Origin: Desulfobacteraceae bacterium
GTDB lineage: Bacteria; Desulfobacterota; Desulfobacteria; Desulfobacterales; Desulfosalsimonadaceae
NCBI GenBank assembly: GCA_011389605.1
Contig: JAABTZ010000057.1
Coordinates: 1-5,084 of the forward strand
Direction: 5' to 3'
DNA length: 5,084 bases
The notes beneath the pieces were generated by a model that worked only from the letters and a program-made list of their open reading frames with translations, was not told where the DNA came from and ran no database searches. Within the stretch, counting starts at the first letter, position 1; every line of letters begins with the position of its first letter. The translations under genes were made by a program, and so were the position numbers. This document shows positions 1-5,084 of this stretch, piece after piece.

Positions 1-140
1 AGTGCAGCAGGCTCAGAAGGGTCTGCCTGCTGAATGCGAACCACTGAAACCGTCGAGGCGCCCAGACAGATTCCCATTGCCTGACGGATTCCGGTCTCTA
101 TGACAGCATCGGTTTCACTATATGTTTTTGGATCTTTCAT
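1..140 (-). CDS. N-terminus of a CoA-substrate enzyme activase (BadF/BadG/BcrA/BcrD ATPase family), cut by the window edge
   Basis: Only the first 46 codons are visible; the gene continues past the left edge. The start is ATG at 140-138, with an AGGGA ribosome binding site about nine bases upstream. After a roughly 20-residue leader comes GICLGASTVSVVRI (residues 23-36), which looks like the phosphate-1 loop beginning an ASKHA-fold ATPase domain. This form is typical of activators of 2-hydroxyacyl-CoA dehydratases and benzoyl-CoA reductases and their long multi-domain relatives. In that family ATP hydrolysis drives low-potential electron transfer from a [4Fe-4S] cluster to the partner reductase or dehydratase; the cluster cysteines would lie outside the window. 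Its ATG overlaps the stop of the upstream phosphoesterase gene (ATGA), implying translational coupling. The family call rests on one motif and fits anaerobic metabolism; another ASKHA protein cannot be excluded. Confidence 0.66.
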   Translation of the reverse strand, partial: MKDPKTYSETDAVIETGIRQAMGICLGASTVSVVRIQQADPSEPAA

Positions 141-811
141 CGATTTATTCCCTGGTCCATGGAAGCGGATATGTCAATTCGTTCATACCTGTAAGCGTTG
201 AGGTCAAAAACCGCACATTCATGATTTTCCGCGGCTCCTACAACAATGATGTATCGGTCATCGTGACTCAGGGCCGTGCTGGCTTGATTTTTTAGCGGCT
301 CGCGCACCACATACCCTTTGCGATGCCTGAAAATAACCGGTGTATGGCTGTGCCCGCAAAAAATCATGGCATCTTCAGTATTACGAAAGATACCGGCAGC
401 CTGAGCCGTGCCCCCGGTATCAACGGGATCATAAAAAGCCCTTATAGATTCAAACGGCATGGAATGACAGCAGCAAACCAAATCAAACCTTCTAATAATG
501 GGTATTTTTTGCAAAAAGGTCAACCATTGTTTCCGTTTGCCGGCATTGAAGGAAAACCTGCTGTTTTCAATCATTTTTTCCACCTGGTAGTCATTGTTGC
601 CCTTTACGGCAAGCACATGATGGCGGACCATGAGTTCAAAAATTTCCCCGAGATGATCATGACTTTGAGAATCGCAGAAGTCGCCGAGGTGAACTATCTG
701 ATCAACCTGCTGGTCTTGAAGTGCTGCAATGGCGTTTTCCAAAACATATGCACTTCCATGGGAATCGGCTATCAGGCCCAGCCGGGAAAAGTTTTTCAGC
801 GGATGAATCAT
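137..811 (-). CDS. Calcineurin-like metallophosphoesterase, YfcE/MJ0936 type
   Basis: A 224-residue cytoplasmic protein with all blocks of a dinuclear-metal phosphoesterase: ADSHG (D16, H18), HLGDF (D44), GNND (N72-D74), CCCHSMP (H116) and CGHSHTP (H154, H156). Order and spacing match the YfcE/MJ0936 phosphodiesterase clade, whose members hydrolyse phosphodiester or phosphomonoester bonds with Mn or other metals; the physiological substrate is usually unknown. The classical GNHD histidine is Asn here, a position that also varies in YfcE-like proteins, so the enzyme need not be inactive. I chose ATG at 811, preceded by AGAAAG, because conservation starts at residue 11. An upstream TTG at 847 would add 12 residues, and an in-frame TAA lies just beyond it. 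The stop overlaps the start of the activase gene by 4 bp, so the two are probably one transcript, though a functional link is not established. Confidence 0.88.
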   Translation of the reverse strand: MIHPLKNFSRLGLIADSHGSAYVLENAIAALQDQQVDQIVHLGDFCDSQSHDHLGEIFELMVRHHVLAVKGNNDYQVEKMIENSRFSFNAGKRKQWLTFLQKIPIIRRFDLVCCCHSMPFESIRAFYDPVDTGGTAQAAGIFRNTEDAMIFCGHSHTPVIFRHRKGYVVREPLKNQASTALSHDDRYIIVVGAAENHECAVFDLNAYRYERIDISASMDQGINR

Positions 812-893
812 ATTTTTCTTTCTATACCTATGCTCGAAGATTTTCAAGTCATGGCAGCCTTAAGCCGCCCTGCCGGAGAAAGAAGATTGACTT

Positions 894-920
894 TTGACAG
901 CGAATATATGAAATTATACA
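894..920 (+). promoter_or_regulatory. Candidate promoter for the small unknown gene (and perhaps elbB)
   Basis: A perfect TTGACA (894-899) is followed after 15 bases by TATACA (915-920). A second -35-like TTGACT lies immediately upstream at 887-892. The spacing is shorter than the preferred 17 bases, so this is a candidate only. A start near 927 would give a leader of about 60 bases before the ATG at 990. It is placed correctly between two divergent genes and overlaps the opposing candidate promoter. Confidence 0.35.
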
Positions 921-939
921 GGATTTAAGCCATTGCAAA
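913..939 (-). promoter_or_regulatory. Candidate promoter for the phosphoesterase-activase operon
   Basis: Read on the minus strand there is a perfect TATAAT (918-913), preceded 15 bases upstream by TTTGCA (939-934), a four-of-six match to TTGACA. The -35 is weak and the spacing short, so the call rests mainly on the -10. Transcription would start near 906, giving a leader of about 95 bases before the ATG at 811. The -10 overlaps the -10 of a candidate plus-strand promoter. Confidence 0.33.
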
Positions 940-977
940 GTCGAGTTTACCATTACAGTATGAATTGTAAAATTCTA

Positions 978-982
978 AAGGA
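978..982 (+). promoter_or_regulatory. Ribosome binding site that fixes the start of the small unknown gene
   Basis: AAGGA sits seven bases before the ATG at 990. The in-frame alternatives further upstream, TTG at 933 and ATG at 960, have no comparable Shine-Dalgarno sequence, so the shorter 97-residue product is preferred. Confidence 0.6.
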
Positions 983-989
983 AAAGCCA

Positions 990-1283
990 ATGAACGATTC
1001 CGTAAAAAATGATTCCTGGGTATACGTGGCTGTGGAAAGCCCGGGTAATAATGAAAACTTCATGGGGTTTTACGACGAGGAGGCCGGGATTTCCTATATA
1101 CCTGCATTTTATGAAAAAGAGGCCGCCCTGTCCTGTCTTATCAATCTGCCCAGAACACCGGGAAAAAAATACGAAGTCCAGGCTGTGCTGGCAGATGAAT
1201 TGGCCAAAGATGCACACAAAAACGGCTTTATGATTTTTATGCTTGATTCCGAAGGCCGGGTGCTGAAACAAATTCAACCGTAA
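990..1283 (+). CDS. Small conserved-looking protein of unknown function
   Basis: A 97-residue soluble, acidic-to-neutral protein with no signal peptide, membrane segment, cysteine pair or metal motif beyond one lone Cys at residue 49. I do not recognise the family with confidence. The layout suggests a small alpha/beta domain: a strand (WVYVAVE, residues 10-16), FMGFYDEEAGISYIPAFYEKEAA (about 24-46) read as strand-turn-strand into a helix, then VQAVLADELAKDAHKNGF (63-80) and a final strand, IFMLDSEGRVLKQI. The pattern 'value from the protein, comparison with a file/limit, A-x-x-L, residue, G-x-x-I' faintly recalls SseB-like domains, but this is a guess. The start is set by AAGGA upstream of ATG 990; a TTG at 933 would add 19 residues. 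The gene ends 62 bp before elbB in the same direction with no strong terminator between, so co-transcription is possible. The open frame, good ribosome binding site and protein-like composition support a real gene. Confidence 0.72.
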   Translation: MNDSVKNDSWVYVAVESPGNNENFMGFYDEEAGISYIPAFYEKEAALSCLINLPRTPGKKYEVQAVLADELAKDAHKNGFMIFMLDSEGRVLKQIQP

Positions 1284-1345
1284 TTCTGTTTTTTATCTGG
1301 GAGCGATCACACGCATTATCGCATACAATCCACAAGGAGTCGGAC

Positions 1346-1999
1346 ATGAAAAATGTCGGTGTCTTATTGTCAGGATGCGGGGTTTATGACGGAAGTGAAA
1401 TCCATGAATCCGTAATTTCGCTTCTGGCCCTTGAACGAAATGGTGCCAACACAGTATGCATGGCACCGGACATCAATCAACACCACGTGGTAAACCACCT
1501 CACCGGCCAACCCACTGAAGAAAAAAGAAATGTACTGGCAGAATCGGCCCGGATAGCCAGGGGTGAAATCATGGACATCAAACACGTGCGCACAGCAGAT
1601 CTTGATGCACTGATTATTCCCGGAGGATTCGGCGCTGCCAAAAATTTAAGCGACTTTGCCATCAAGGGAAAAGATGCGGAAGTCCACCCGGAAGTCAGGC
1701 GGGTTATAATTGAAATGGCAGACGCAAAAAAACCCATAGGCGCCATCTGCATCTCCCCGGCTGTATTGGCCAAGGTACTCGAAGACCGGCACCCTCAGGT
1801 GACTATCGGAAACGATCTGGGCACGGCAGAGGCCATTGACGCCATGGGCGGCAGACACACAGTATGCGAGGTTACTTCCATTCATGTGGACATTGAAAAC
1901 AAGCTGGTCACAACCCCGGCCTACATGCTCGGCCCCACAATATCAAAAGTAGCTGAAGGAATTGAAAAACTGATCAAAAAGGTTCTGGATATGGCTTAA
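1346..1999 (+). CDS. elbB: ElbB-type DJ-1/PfpI superfamily protein (isoprenoid biosynthesis glyoxalase family)
   Basis: A 217-residue cytoplasmic protein matching the full length of E. coli ElbB. Diagnostic blocks are the N-terminal VLLSGCGVYDGSEIHES (6-22), carrying the conserved Glu near residue 18-21, LIIPGGFGAAKNLSDFA (89-105), and the nucleophile-elbow AICISPAVLAKV (133-144) with Cys135, the equivalent of the DJ-1-fold reactive cysteine. The C-terminal VTTPAYMLGPTISKVAEGI (188-206) is also typical. E. coli ElbB has been reported to have glyoxalase III-like activity and was genetically linked to isoprenoid production; its true physiological role is uncertain. The start is clear: AAGGAG (1334-1339) six bases before ATG. 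The gene follows the small unknown gene and converges on the DHH-CBS gene, with 25 bp between the stops. No key residue seems missing. Confidence 0.93.
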   Translation: MKNVGVLLSGCGVYDGSEIHESVISLLALERNGANTVCMAPDINQHHVVNHLTGQPTEEKRNVLAESARIARGEIMDIKHVRTADLDALIIPGGFGAAKNLSDFAIKGKDAEVHPEVRRVIIEMADAKKPIGAICISPAVLAKVLEDRHPQVTIGNDLGTAEAIDAMGGRHTVCEVTSIHVDIENKLVTTPAYMLGPTISKVAEGIEKLIKKVLDMA

Positions 2000-2024
2000 G
2001 CCTGCAAAAGATTTTTTTGCCGGA

Positions 2025-3326
2025 TCAATCAGGCAGGGCGTCATAGAAATACCGCATGGCATCCGAGCGGGAAACAATGCCTATGATAGAGCCGTCCAGA
2101 ATTACAGGCAATCTTCCGATATCATGCTTGACCATGAGGCGGGCGGCATGCATTGGACTGCGGTCCGGGGTAATGGTAATATTTTTCGTGCTCATAAATG
2201 CCTTGACCGGGGCGGAAAACTGGGAGGGTTTTTTGAGTTTTTTAAAATCCCTCTTGGAAATAATGCCAACAAGTCTTCCGTCCTCACTCACGGGAAGACC
2301 TGTACACCCCTTTTCCTCCAGGATTTCGGCCACCTCTTTCATTGGCATATCCGGCGGTACCTGGAAGACTGGATAGGACATGATGTCGTAAATCTGAATT
2401 GAGCTTTCCTGGTTGCCTTTGAGCAGTTCCACTATCCACTCCTTCAGGGAAACCGGACTGACTGATTTTAACATGGCCGAACCAGCCCCGGGATGACCGC
2501 CGCCGCCCATGGAACGCATGATTGACCCGATATTAATCTCTTCCACCACGCTGCGTCCGATTACGATGCATTTTTCGTTTTCCGGCTGCACGAATATGCC
2601 AAAGGCCGCATCCACGTTAACAATTTCCCTGTACATATGCACGACCAGGGAAAGATTGTTGATATGACCGTCTATATGCGCGGTGTTGATGCTGACGCTG
2701 TAGTTGTTTATGGAGCGGCGGGAAGCATTCTTGAGCATCTCAAAAAGAATGTCCTTTTGTTTTTCTCCGTAAGCGGGCTGTAAAAAAGTACGCAGGATGG
2801 ACAGATCCGCATTTTGCTCCAGCAGATATCCGGCTGTATAGGCATCTTCAGCCGTGGCCGAGGAAAATATCAGATTTCCGGTATCTTCATAAAGACCGCT
2901 TAAAAACAGAGTTGCCTGAATGGGTGAAATCTCAATTCCGGCATCCCTTATGGCGCGCAGCATCAGGGTTATGTTTGCACCGATGGATTCCTGGCATTTC
3001 CAGTCCGGCTCAAGGTCACAGTCCACGGGATCATGATGATCCCACATCCATACCTCCAGCCCGGAGTTGTTTTTCAGAGCTTCCATGCGGTCAAGCCGTG
3101 ACCATTTATTGGTATCCACCACAATGAGACCACTGACGGCAGAAAGGTCAATGTCATTGACACGGTACATTTCAAACATATCCTTGTGGATGGATAAAAA
3201 CGCTTTTACATTTGGATTGACAGTTTTGGGGACCACGGCCACGGCATCCGGATATATCAGGGTGGCGGCCACGACCGAGGCAAGGGCATCAAAATCCATG
3301 CTTTGATGGGTTGTTATAATCTGCAT
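2025..3326 (-). CDS. DHH family phosphoesterase with DHHA1 and two CBS domains (no nucleotidyltransferase domain)
   Basis: A 433-residue cytoplasmic protein. The DHH domain (about 1-170) shows H7-x3-D11-x-D13, VVDT (D71), the name-giving DHH at 96-98 and YEDTG (D148), the metal ligands of Mn-dependent phosphoesterases such as RecJ, NrnA and PPX1-type pyrophosphatases. The DHHA1 substrate-binding domain follows, with GGGGHPGAG at 274-282. Two CBS domains come last (about 314-365 and 377-430), each with the G-x-P-V ... G-x-x-x-R/K-D pattern, which suggests control by adenine nucleotides. The same order occurs at the N-terminus of large deltaproteobacterial DHH-CBS-poly(A)-polymerase-type tRNA nucleotidyltransferases, but here the stop follows CBS2 directly. 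Possible substrates are short oligonucleotides, cyclic dinucleotides or pyrophosphate; none can be chosen from the sequence. GAGG lies a good distance before ATG 3326. It is transcribed alone on the minus strand. Confidence 0.9.
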   Translation of the reverse strand: MQIITTHQSMDFDALASVVAATLIYPDAVAVVPKTVNPNVKAFLSIHKDMFEMYRVNDIDLSAVSGLIVVDTNKWSRLDRMEALKNNSGLEVWMWDHHDPVDCDLEPDWKCQESIGANITLMLRAIRDAGIEISPIQATLFLSGLYEDTGNLIFSSATAEDAYTAGYLLEQNADLSILRTFLQPAYGEKQKDILFEMLKNASRRSINNYSVSINTAHIDGHINNLSLVVHMYREIVNVDAAFGIFVQPENEKCIVIGRSVVEEINIGSIMRSMGGGGHPGAGSAMLKSVSPVSLKEWIVELLKGNQESSIQIYDIMSYPVFQVPPDMPMKEVAEILEEKGCTGLPVSEDGRLVGIISKRDFKKLKKPSQFSAPVKAFMSTKNITITPDRSPMHAARLMVKHDIGRLPVILDGSIIGIVSRSDAMRYFYDALPD

Positions 3327-3338
3327 TGCAATCCTCGG

Positions 3339-3374
3339 TTTCGCAAGAAAATGATCATTATCCTGCTTGCGGAA
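3339..3374. promoter_or_regulatory. Inverted repeat upstream of the DHH-CBS gene, possible operator
   Basis: TTTCGCAAG (3339-3347) is mirrored by CTTGCGGAA (3366-3374): eight of nine positions pair, around an 18-base centre that contains the palindrome ATGATCAT (3351-3358). The repeat straddles the candidate -10 of the DHH-CBS gene, the usual place for a repressor site. It could equally be a leader hairpin or chance; no regulator is encoded nearby. Confidence 0.35.
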
Positions 3375-3385
3375 AAAAGTGTGCA
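3357..3385 (-). promoter_or_regulatory. Candidate promoter for the DHH-CBS gene
   Basis: On the minus strand TGCACA (3385-3380) and GATAAT (3362-3357) are separated by exactly 17 bases, four of six and five of six matches to the sigma-70 consensus. Transcription would start near 3350, giving a short leader of about 24 bases that contains the GAGG ribosome binding site. Confidence 0.38.
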
Positions 3386-3455
3386 GTTTGAAAGCTATGC
3401 AGATTTATTATCACTTCAGGCCGGCTGAAAAAAGCTTTTTATGAAACGTAATTTT

Positions 3456-3474
3456 GACGGACTCGTAAAAACTC
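3456..3474 (+). repeat. Extra direct copy of the palindrome's end motif
   Basis: GACGG-ACT-CGTAAAAACTC matches the left end of the neighbouring palindrome (GATGG-TGC-CGTAAAAAGTTC at 3483-3502) in the same orientation, 27 bases away. With the inverted copy at the right end (3608-3589 read on the minus strand, GATGG-CAT-CGTAAAAAGTCC) there are three copies of GAYGG-N3-CGTAAAAA. It may be the remnant of an adjacent or nested copy of the same element. Confidence 0.6.
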
Positions 3475-3482
3475 GGTTTTCA

Positions 3483-3608
3483 GATGGTGCCGTAAAAAGT
3501 TCAAGATCAAGGCTTGCGCAATTTCGAAGAATGCAGCGTACTTAGCCGTACGTGAAATTCTTCAGAAATTGTGCGTAACGCAGATATTGGACTTTTTACG
3601 ATGCCATC
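3483..3608. repeat. Long imperfect palindrome, REP/MITE-like intergenic element
   Basis: The left arm 3491-3541 and right arm 3548-3600 are imperfect reverse complements, about three quarters identical with two one-base gaps, around a six-base loop TTAGCC (3542-3547). The longest exact pairings are the ends (CGTAAAAAGT with ACTTTTTACG), GAAGAAT (3526-3532) with ATTCTTC (3557-3563), and CGTAC with GTACG at the loop. GATGG (3483-3487) and CCATC (3604-3608) extend the symmetry after an unpaired triplet. The element is too short and lacks a reading frame to encode a transposase, so it would be mobilised in trans if mobile. Transcribed, it would fold into one long hairpin; it lies downstream of the transporter genes and may stop or stabilise their mRNA. 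I recall similar GACTTTTTACGA-ended palindromes from sulfate-reducer genomes, but could not check this. Confidence 0.78.
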
Positions 3609-3707
3609 AAGTTTAAGTATAAAAAATTCCGCTTTGATTCGCAAGACATGATTGCGTTGGTTGCCGGGCCCGCAGCCGGATGCCTGATCTTGCCATGGCT
3701 GGTTTTG

Positions 3708-4457
3708 CTATGGCTTGCGTTTGAAAAAATTTCTGACTTCAGCATTGGAGTCCAGGTCACGCAGATCAGCCGGCGGCCCCTGGGCTATAATATTTCCCGA
3801 AGATTTTCCGAGCATTATGGCACGCTGGCCAACAGCGAAAATGCTGTCAAGGTCATGTGTGACAATTATGATAGTGGTGCCAAGGGTTTGGTTGATATGC
3901 AGGATCAGGCTGTCAATTTCAGCTGCAGTCACAGGGTCCAGGCCGGCTGAAGGTTCGTCGAGAAAAAGAATGTCCGGATTTAAGGCCAGTGCCCGGGCCA
4001 GGCCGGCACGTTTTTTCATCCCGCCGCTGATTTCCGAAGGTAGATGGTCCCCGTAACATTCCAGGCCAACAAGGGAAAGCTTGATCTGCACCATGTCGGC
4101 CACAGCCGCCGGAGGCAGATGGGAGAATTCATAAATTGGCAGCGCAACGTTTTCAGCCACAGTCATGGAGCCGATAAGAGCGCTTGCCTGGAACAAAACA
4201 CCAATGCGCCTAAGGGTATGAAAAAAGGTTTCTTCATCGGTTGCTGCAATATCTGTATCACCTATATACACATGGCCGGAAGCAGGCTGCTGCAGGCCGA
4301 TCATATGACGCATTAGGGTAGTTTTGCCCGATCCGGAACCACCGACGATAATAAAAATCTCCTTTTCCCGCACCCCGAAGCTGATCCCGTTTAGCACCCT
4401 GTCATGGCCATATACAACCACCATGTCTTTAACGCGTATGATGTCTTTTTTTCCCAT
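3708..4457 (-). CDS. mlaF: ABC transporter ATP-binding protein, MlaF-like
   Basis: A 249-residue ATPase with a complete set of ABC motifs: Walker A GGSGSGKTT (39-47), Q-loop Gln90 in VLFQASALIGSMTV, signature ISGGMKKRAGLARAL (143-157), Walker B ILFLDEP (163-169), D-loop SAGLD and H-loop His201. The FQASALIGSMTVAENVALP segment and the SGGM-x-(K/R)-R-A signature are characteristic of the MlaF branch, which powers phospholipid transport between inner and outer membrane with the permease MlaE. The protein is peripheral on the inner membrane. I start it at ATG 4457, eight bases after the permease stop. A TTG at 4472 would add five residues and overlap the permease gene, but has no ribosome binding site. 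Close spacing suggests translational coupling. No mlaD follows. The symbol is by family; substrate direction is not proven. Confidence 0.9.
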   Translation of the reverse strand: MGKKDIIRVKDMVVVYGHDRVLNGISFGVREKEIFIIVGGSGSGKTTLMRHMIGLQQPASGHVYIGDTDIAATDEETFFHTLRRIGVLFQASALIGSMTVAENVALPIYEFSHLPPAAVADMVQIKLSLVGLECYGDHLPSEISGGMKKRAGLARALALNPDILFLDEPSAGLDPVTAAEIDSLILHINQTLGTTIIIVTHDLDSIFAVGQRAIMLGKSSGNIIAQGPPADLRDLDSNAEVRNFFKRKP

Positions 4458-4465
4458 GGATTTTC

Positions 4466-5084
4466 TTACCAATAGCTGCGGATAACCGCAAAAATGGAAT
4501 CAAATAAAATGATGAAAAAAATACTTGTAACCACCGCAGACGTTGCAGCACCGCCAACAGCGGCTGCTCCCCCTCTGGCCTGAAGGCCCCTGAAACAGCC
4601 GGTCAGGGCTATTATTACGGCAAAGACCAGCGATTTAGAAAGTCCCCACATTATTTCAAACAGGGTAAGGGTTTCAAGGGTCTGGGTTATATAGGCCCCG
4701 GGGCTTAAGTTCAGCATCGTTACCCCGATAATCAAGCCTCCGGCTACGGCAAATATGTTTGAAAAAATGGTTAGTATCGGTATCACCGTCATGGCTGCAA
4801 TCATCCTGGGCAGTACCAGAAACAGGTTGGGATCAAATCCCATGACCACAAGGGCATCGATTTCCTCGGAGATTTTCATGGTGCTGATCTCCGCGGCATA
4901 GGCAGAGCCGGACCGGCCTGAAACCACTATGGCGGTCATGATCGGACCCAGCTCAGAGACCATTGCCAGCGCCACCAGGGAGGCTACATAGAGGTTGGCT
5001 CCAAACTGGGTGAGCTGAAGAGAGGACATAAATGCCATTATAAGACCCATAAGAAAGCTGATGAGTCCAACAACGGGCAATGCA
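4466..5084 (-). CDS. mlaE: MlaE-family ABC transporter permease, 5' end beyond the window
   Basis: The visible 205 C-terminal residues form a strongly hydrophobic protein with about five membrane segments (roughly the first 20 residues, then around YVASLVALAMV, a long stretch after LPRMIAAMTV, LVFAVIIALTG, and VVTSIFFIILF). The family block is intact: ELGPIMTAIVVSGRSGSAYAAE followed by EISTMKISEEIDAL and MGFDP, the cytoplasmic region coupling MlaE to its ATPase. The family's usual length is about 260 residues, or about 370 with an N-terminal STAS-like extension, so 60 or more residues are missing. The reading frame is open to the right edge with Ala-Leu-Pro before VVGLISF, so no start lies in the window; a TTG at 5080 codes an internal leucine. 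The product sits in the inner membrane as a dimer with two ATPase subunits. The ATPase gene follows at once. Confidence 0.92.
   Translation of the reverse strand, partial: ALPVVGLISFLMGLIMAFMSSLQLTQFGANLYVASLVALAMVSELGPIMTAIVVSGRSGSAYAAEISTMKISEEIDALVVMGFDPNLFLVLPRMIAAMTVIPILTIFSNIFAVAGGLIIGVTMLNLSPGAYITQTLETLTLFEIMWGLSKSLVFAVIIALTGCFRGLQARGGAAAVGGAATSAVVTSIFFIILFDSIFAVIRSYW

Larger units (their letters stand above)
3327..3707. other. 381-bp gene-free region between the transporter genes and the DHH-CBS gene
   Basis: From left to right it contains the DHH-CBS ribosome binding site and candidate promoter with inverted repeat (to 3385), a short AT-rich stretch with the 12-base palindrome AAAAAGCTTTTT (3429-3440), the direct copy of the repeat motif (3456-3474), the long palindrome (3483-3608), and about 100 bases (3609-3707) directly after the ATPase stop. 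That last part has no convincing gene and no hairpin followed by a T-run. Its longest minus-strand frame with an ATG close to the ATPase stop codes for only 27 residues without recognisable features. Confidence 0.7.

Noticed and set aside
137..847. Loss of the catalytic His in GNHD (GNND) as a sign of an inactive phosphoesterase
   Set aside because: YfcE-like relatives commonly have another residue at this place, and all metal ligands are kept.
323..928. 201-codon plus-strand open frame opposite the metallophosphoesterase
   Set aside because: It is antisense to a gene with a full set of catalytic motifs, its translation has no recognisable domain, and no ribosome binding site supports it.
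975..1277. 100-codon minus-strand frame opposite the small unknown gene
   Set aside because: The plus strand has the ribosome binding site and a more protein-like composition; the antisense product is rich in Cys, His and Phe in the manner of shadow frames.
1303..1322. GCGAT/ATCGC inverted repeat in the elbB leader, and a TGTGA-like half site
   Set aside because: Five-base arms with a ten-base loop are expected by chance, and only half of a CRP-like site is present.
2000..2034. Possible terminator between elbB and the DHH-CBS gene (GCAAAA/TTTTGC with an outer GCCT/AGGC)
   Set aside because: The inner stem is six mostly A-T pairs and the outer stem is separated by a ten-base bulge; the T-run lies within the stem, so it is not a convincing intrinsic terminator for either strand.
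3483..3608. CRISPR array or attachment site reading of the repeats
   Set aside because: There is one palindrome plus one partial motif copy, no regular spacers, no cas or integrase gene and no tRNA.
3614..3694. 27-codon minus-strand frame just after mlaF
   Set aside because: Very short, no ribosome binding site, Arg/Gln-rich translation without similarity to MlaD or any known small protein.
3648..3950. 100-codon plus-strand frame starting in the intergenic region and running into the ATPase gene
   Set aside because: Most of it is antisense to the conserved end of mlaF; its hydrophobic start is not preceded by a ribosome binding site.

Overview
The window looks like a chromosomal stretch from a Gram-negative anaerobe, most likely a sulfate reducer of the Desulfobacterota (Desulfobacterales-like). 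This assignment is inference from gene content: a benzoyl-CoA reductase/dehydratase-type activase, an MlaE/MlaF lipid transporter (which implies an outer membrane), an ElbB protein, a DHH-CBS phosphoesterase, and a long imperfect palindrome with CGTAAAAAGT/ACTTTTTACG ends. No phylogenetic marker gene is present, so the assignment is tentative. There is no rRNA, tRNA, CRISPR array, transposase or phage gene.

Left part (1-989). Two minus-strand genes read off the left edge: a YfcE/MJ0936-type metallophosphoesterase, then the N-terminus of a CoA-enzyme activase. They share an ATGA stop/start overlap and are very likely one operon. The intergenic region to their right carries overlapping candidate promoters for both directions.

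Middle part (990-3326). On the plus strand there is a small 97-residue protein of unknown function with a clear ribosome binding site, then an ElbB-type DJ-1/PfpI-fold protein 62 bp later, possibly co-transcribed. Converging on them from the other strand is a 433-residue DHH-DHHA1-CBS-CBS protein. It resembles the N-terminal half of large DHH/CBS/poly(A)-polymerase-type tRNA nucleotidyltransferases but ends before any nucleotidyltransferase domain. A candidate promoter overlapping an inverted repeat lies just upstream of it.

Right part (3327-5084). A 381-bp gene-free region holds a roughly 126-bp imperfect palindrome whose terminal motif occurs a third time as a direct repeat just outside it. 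Beyond it are the minus-strand genes for the ATPase (MlaF-like) and permease (MlaE-like, cut by the right edge) of a phospholipid/retrograde lipid transporter. They are closely spaced as an operon, but no MlaD/MCE gene follows the ATPase where it is usually found.

The genes do not form one pathway: the window is three or four independent housekeeping or metabolic units. I do not see convincing evidence of a new multi-gene system. The most unusual items are the palindromic repeat, the DHH-CBS protein without a nucleotidyltransferase, the absent mlaD, and the unassigned small protein.
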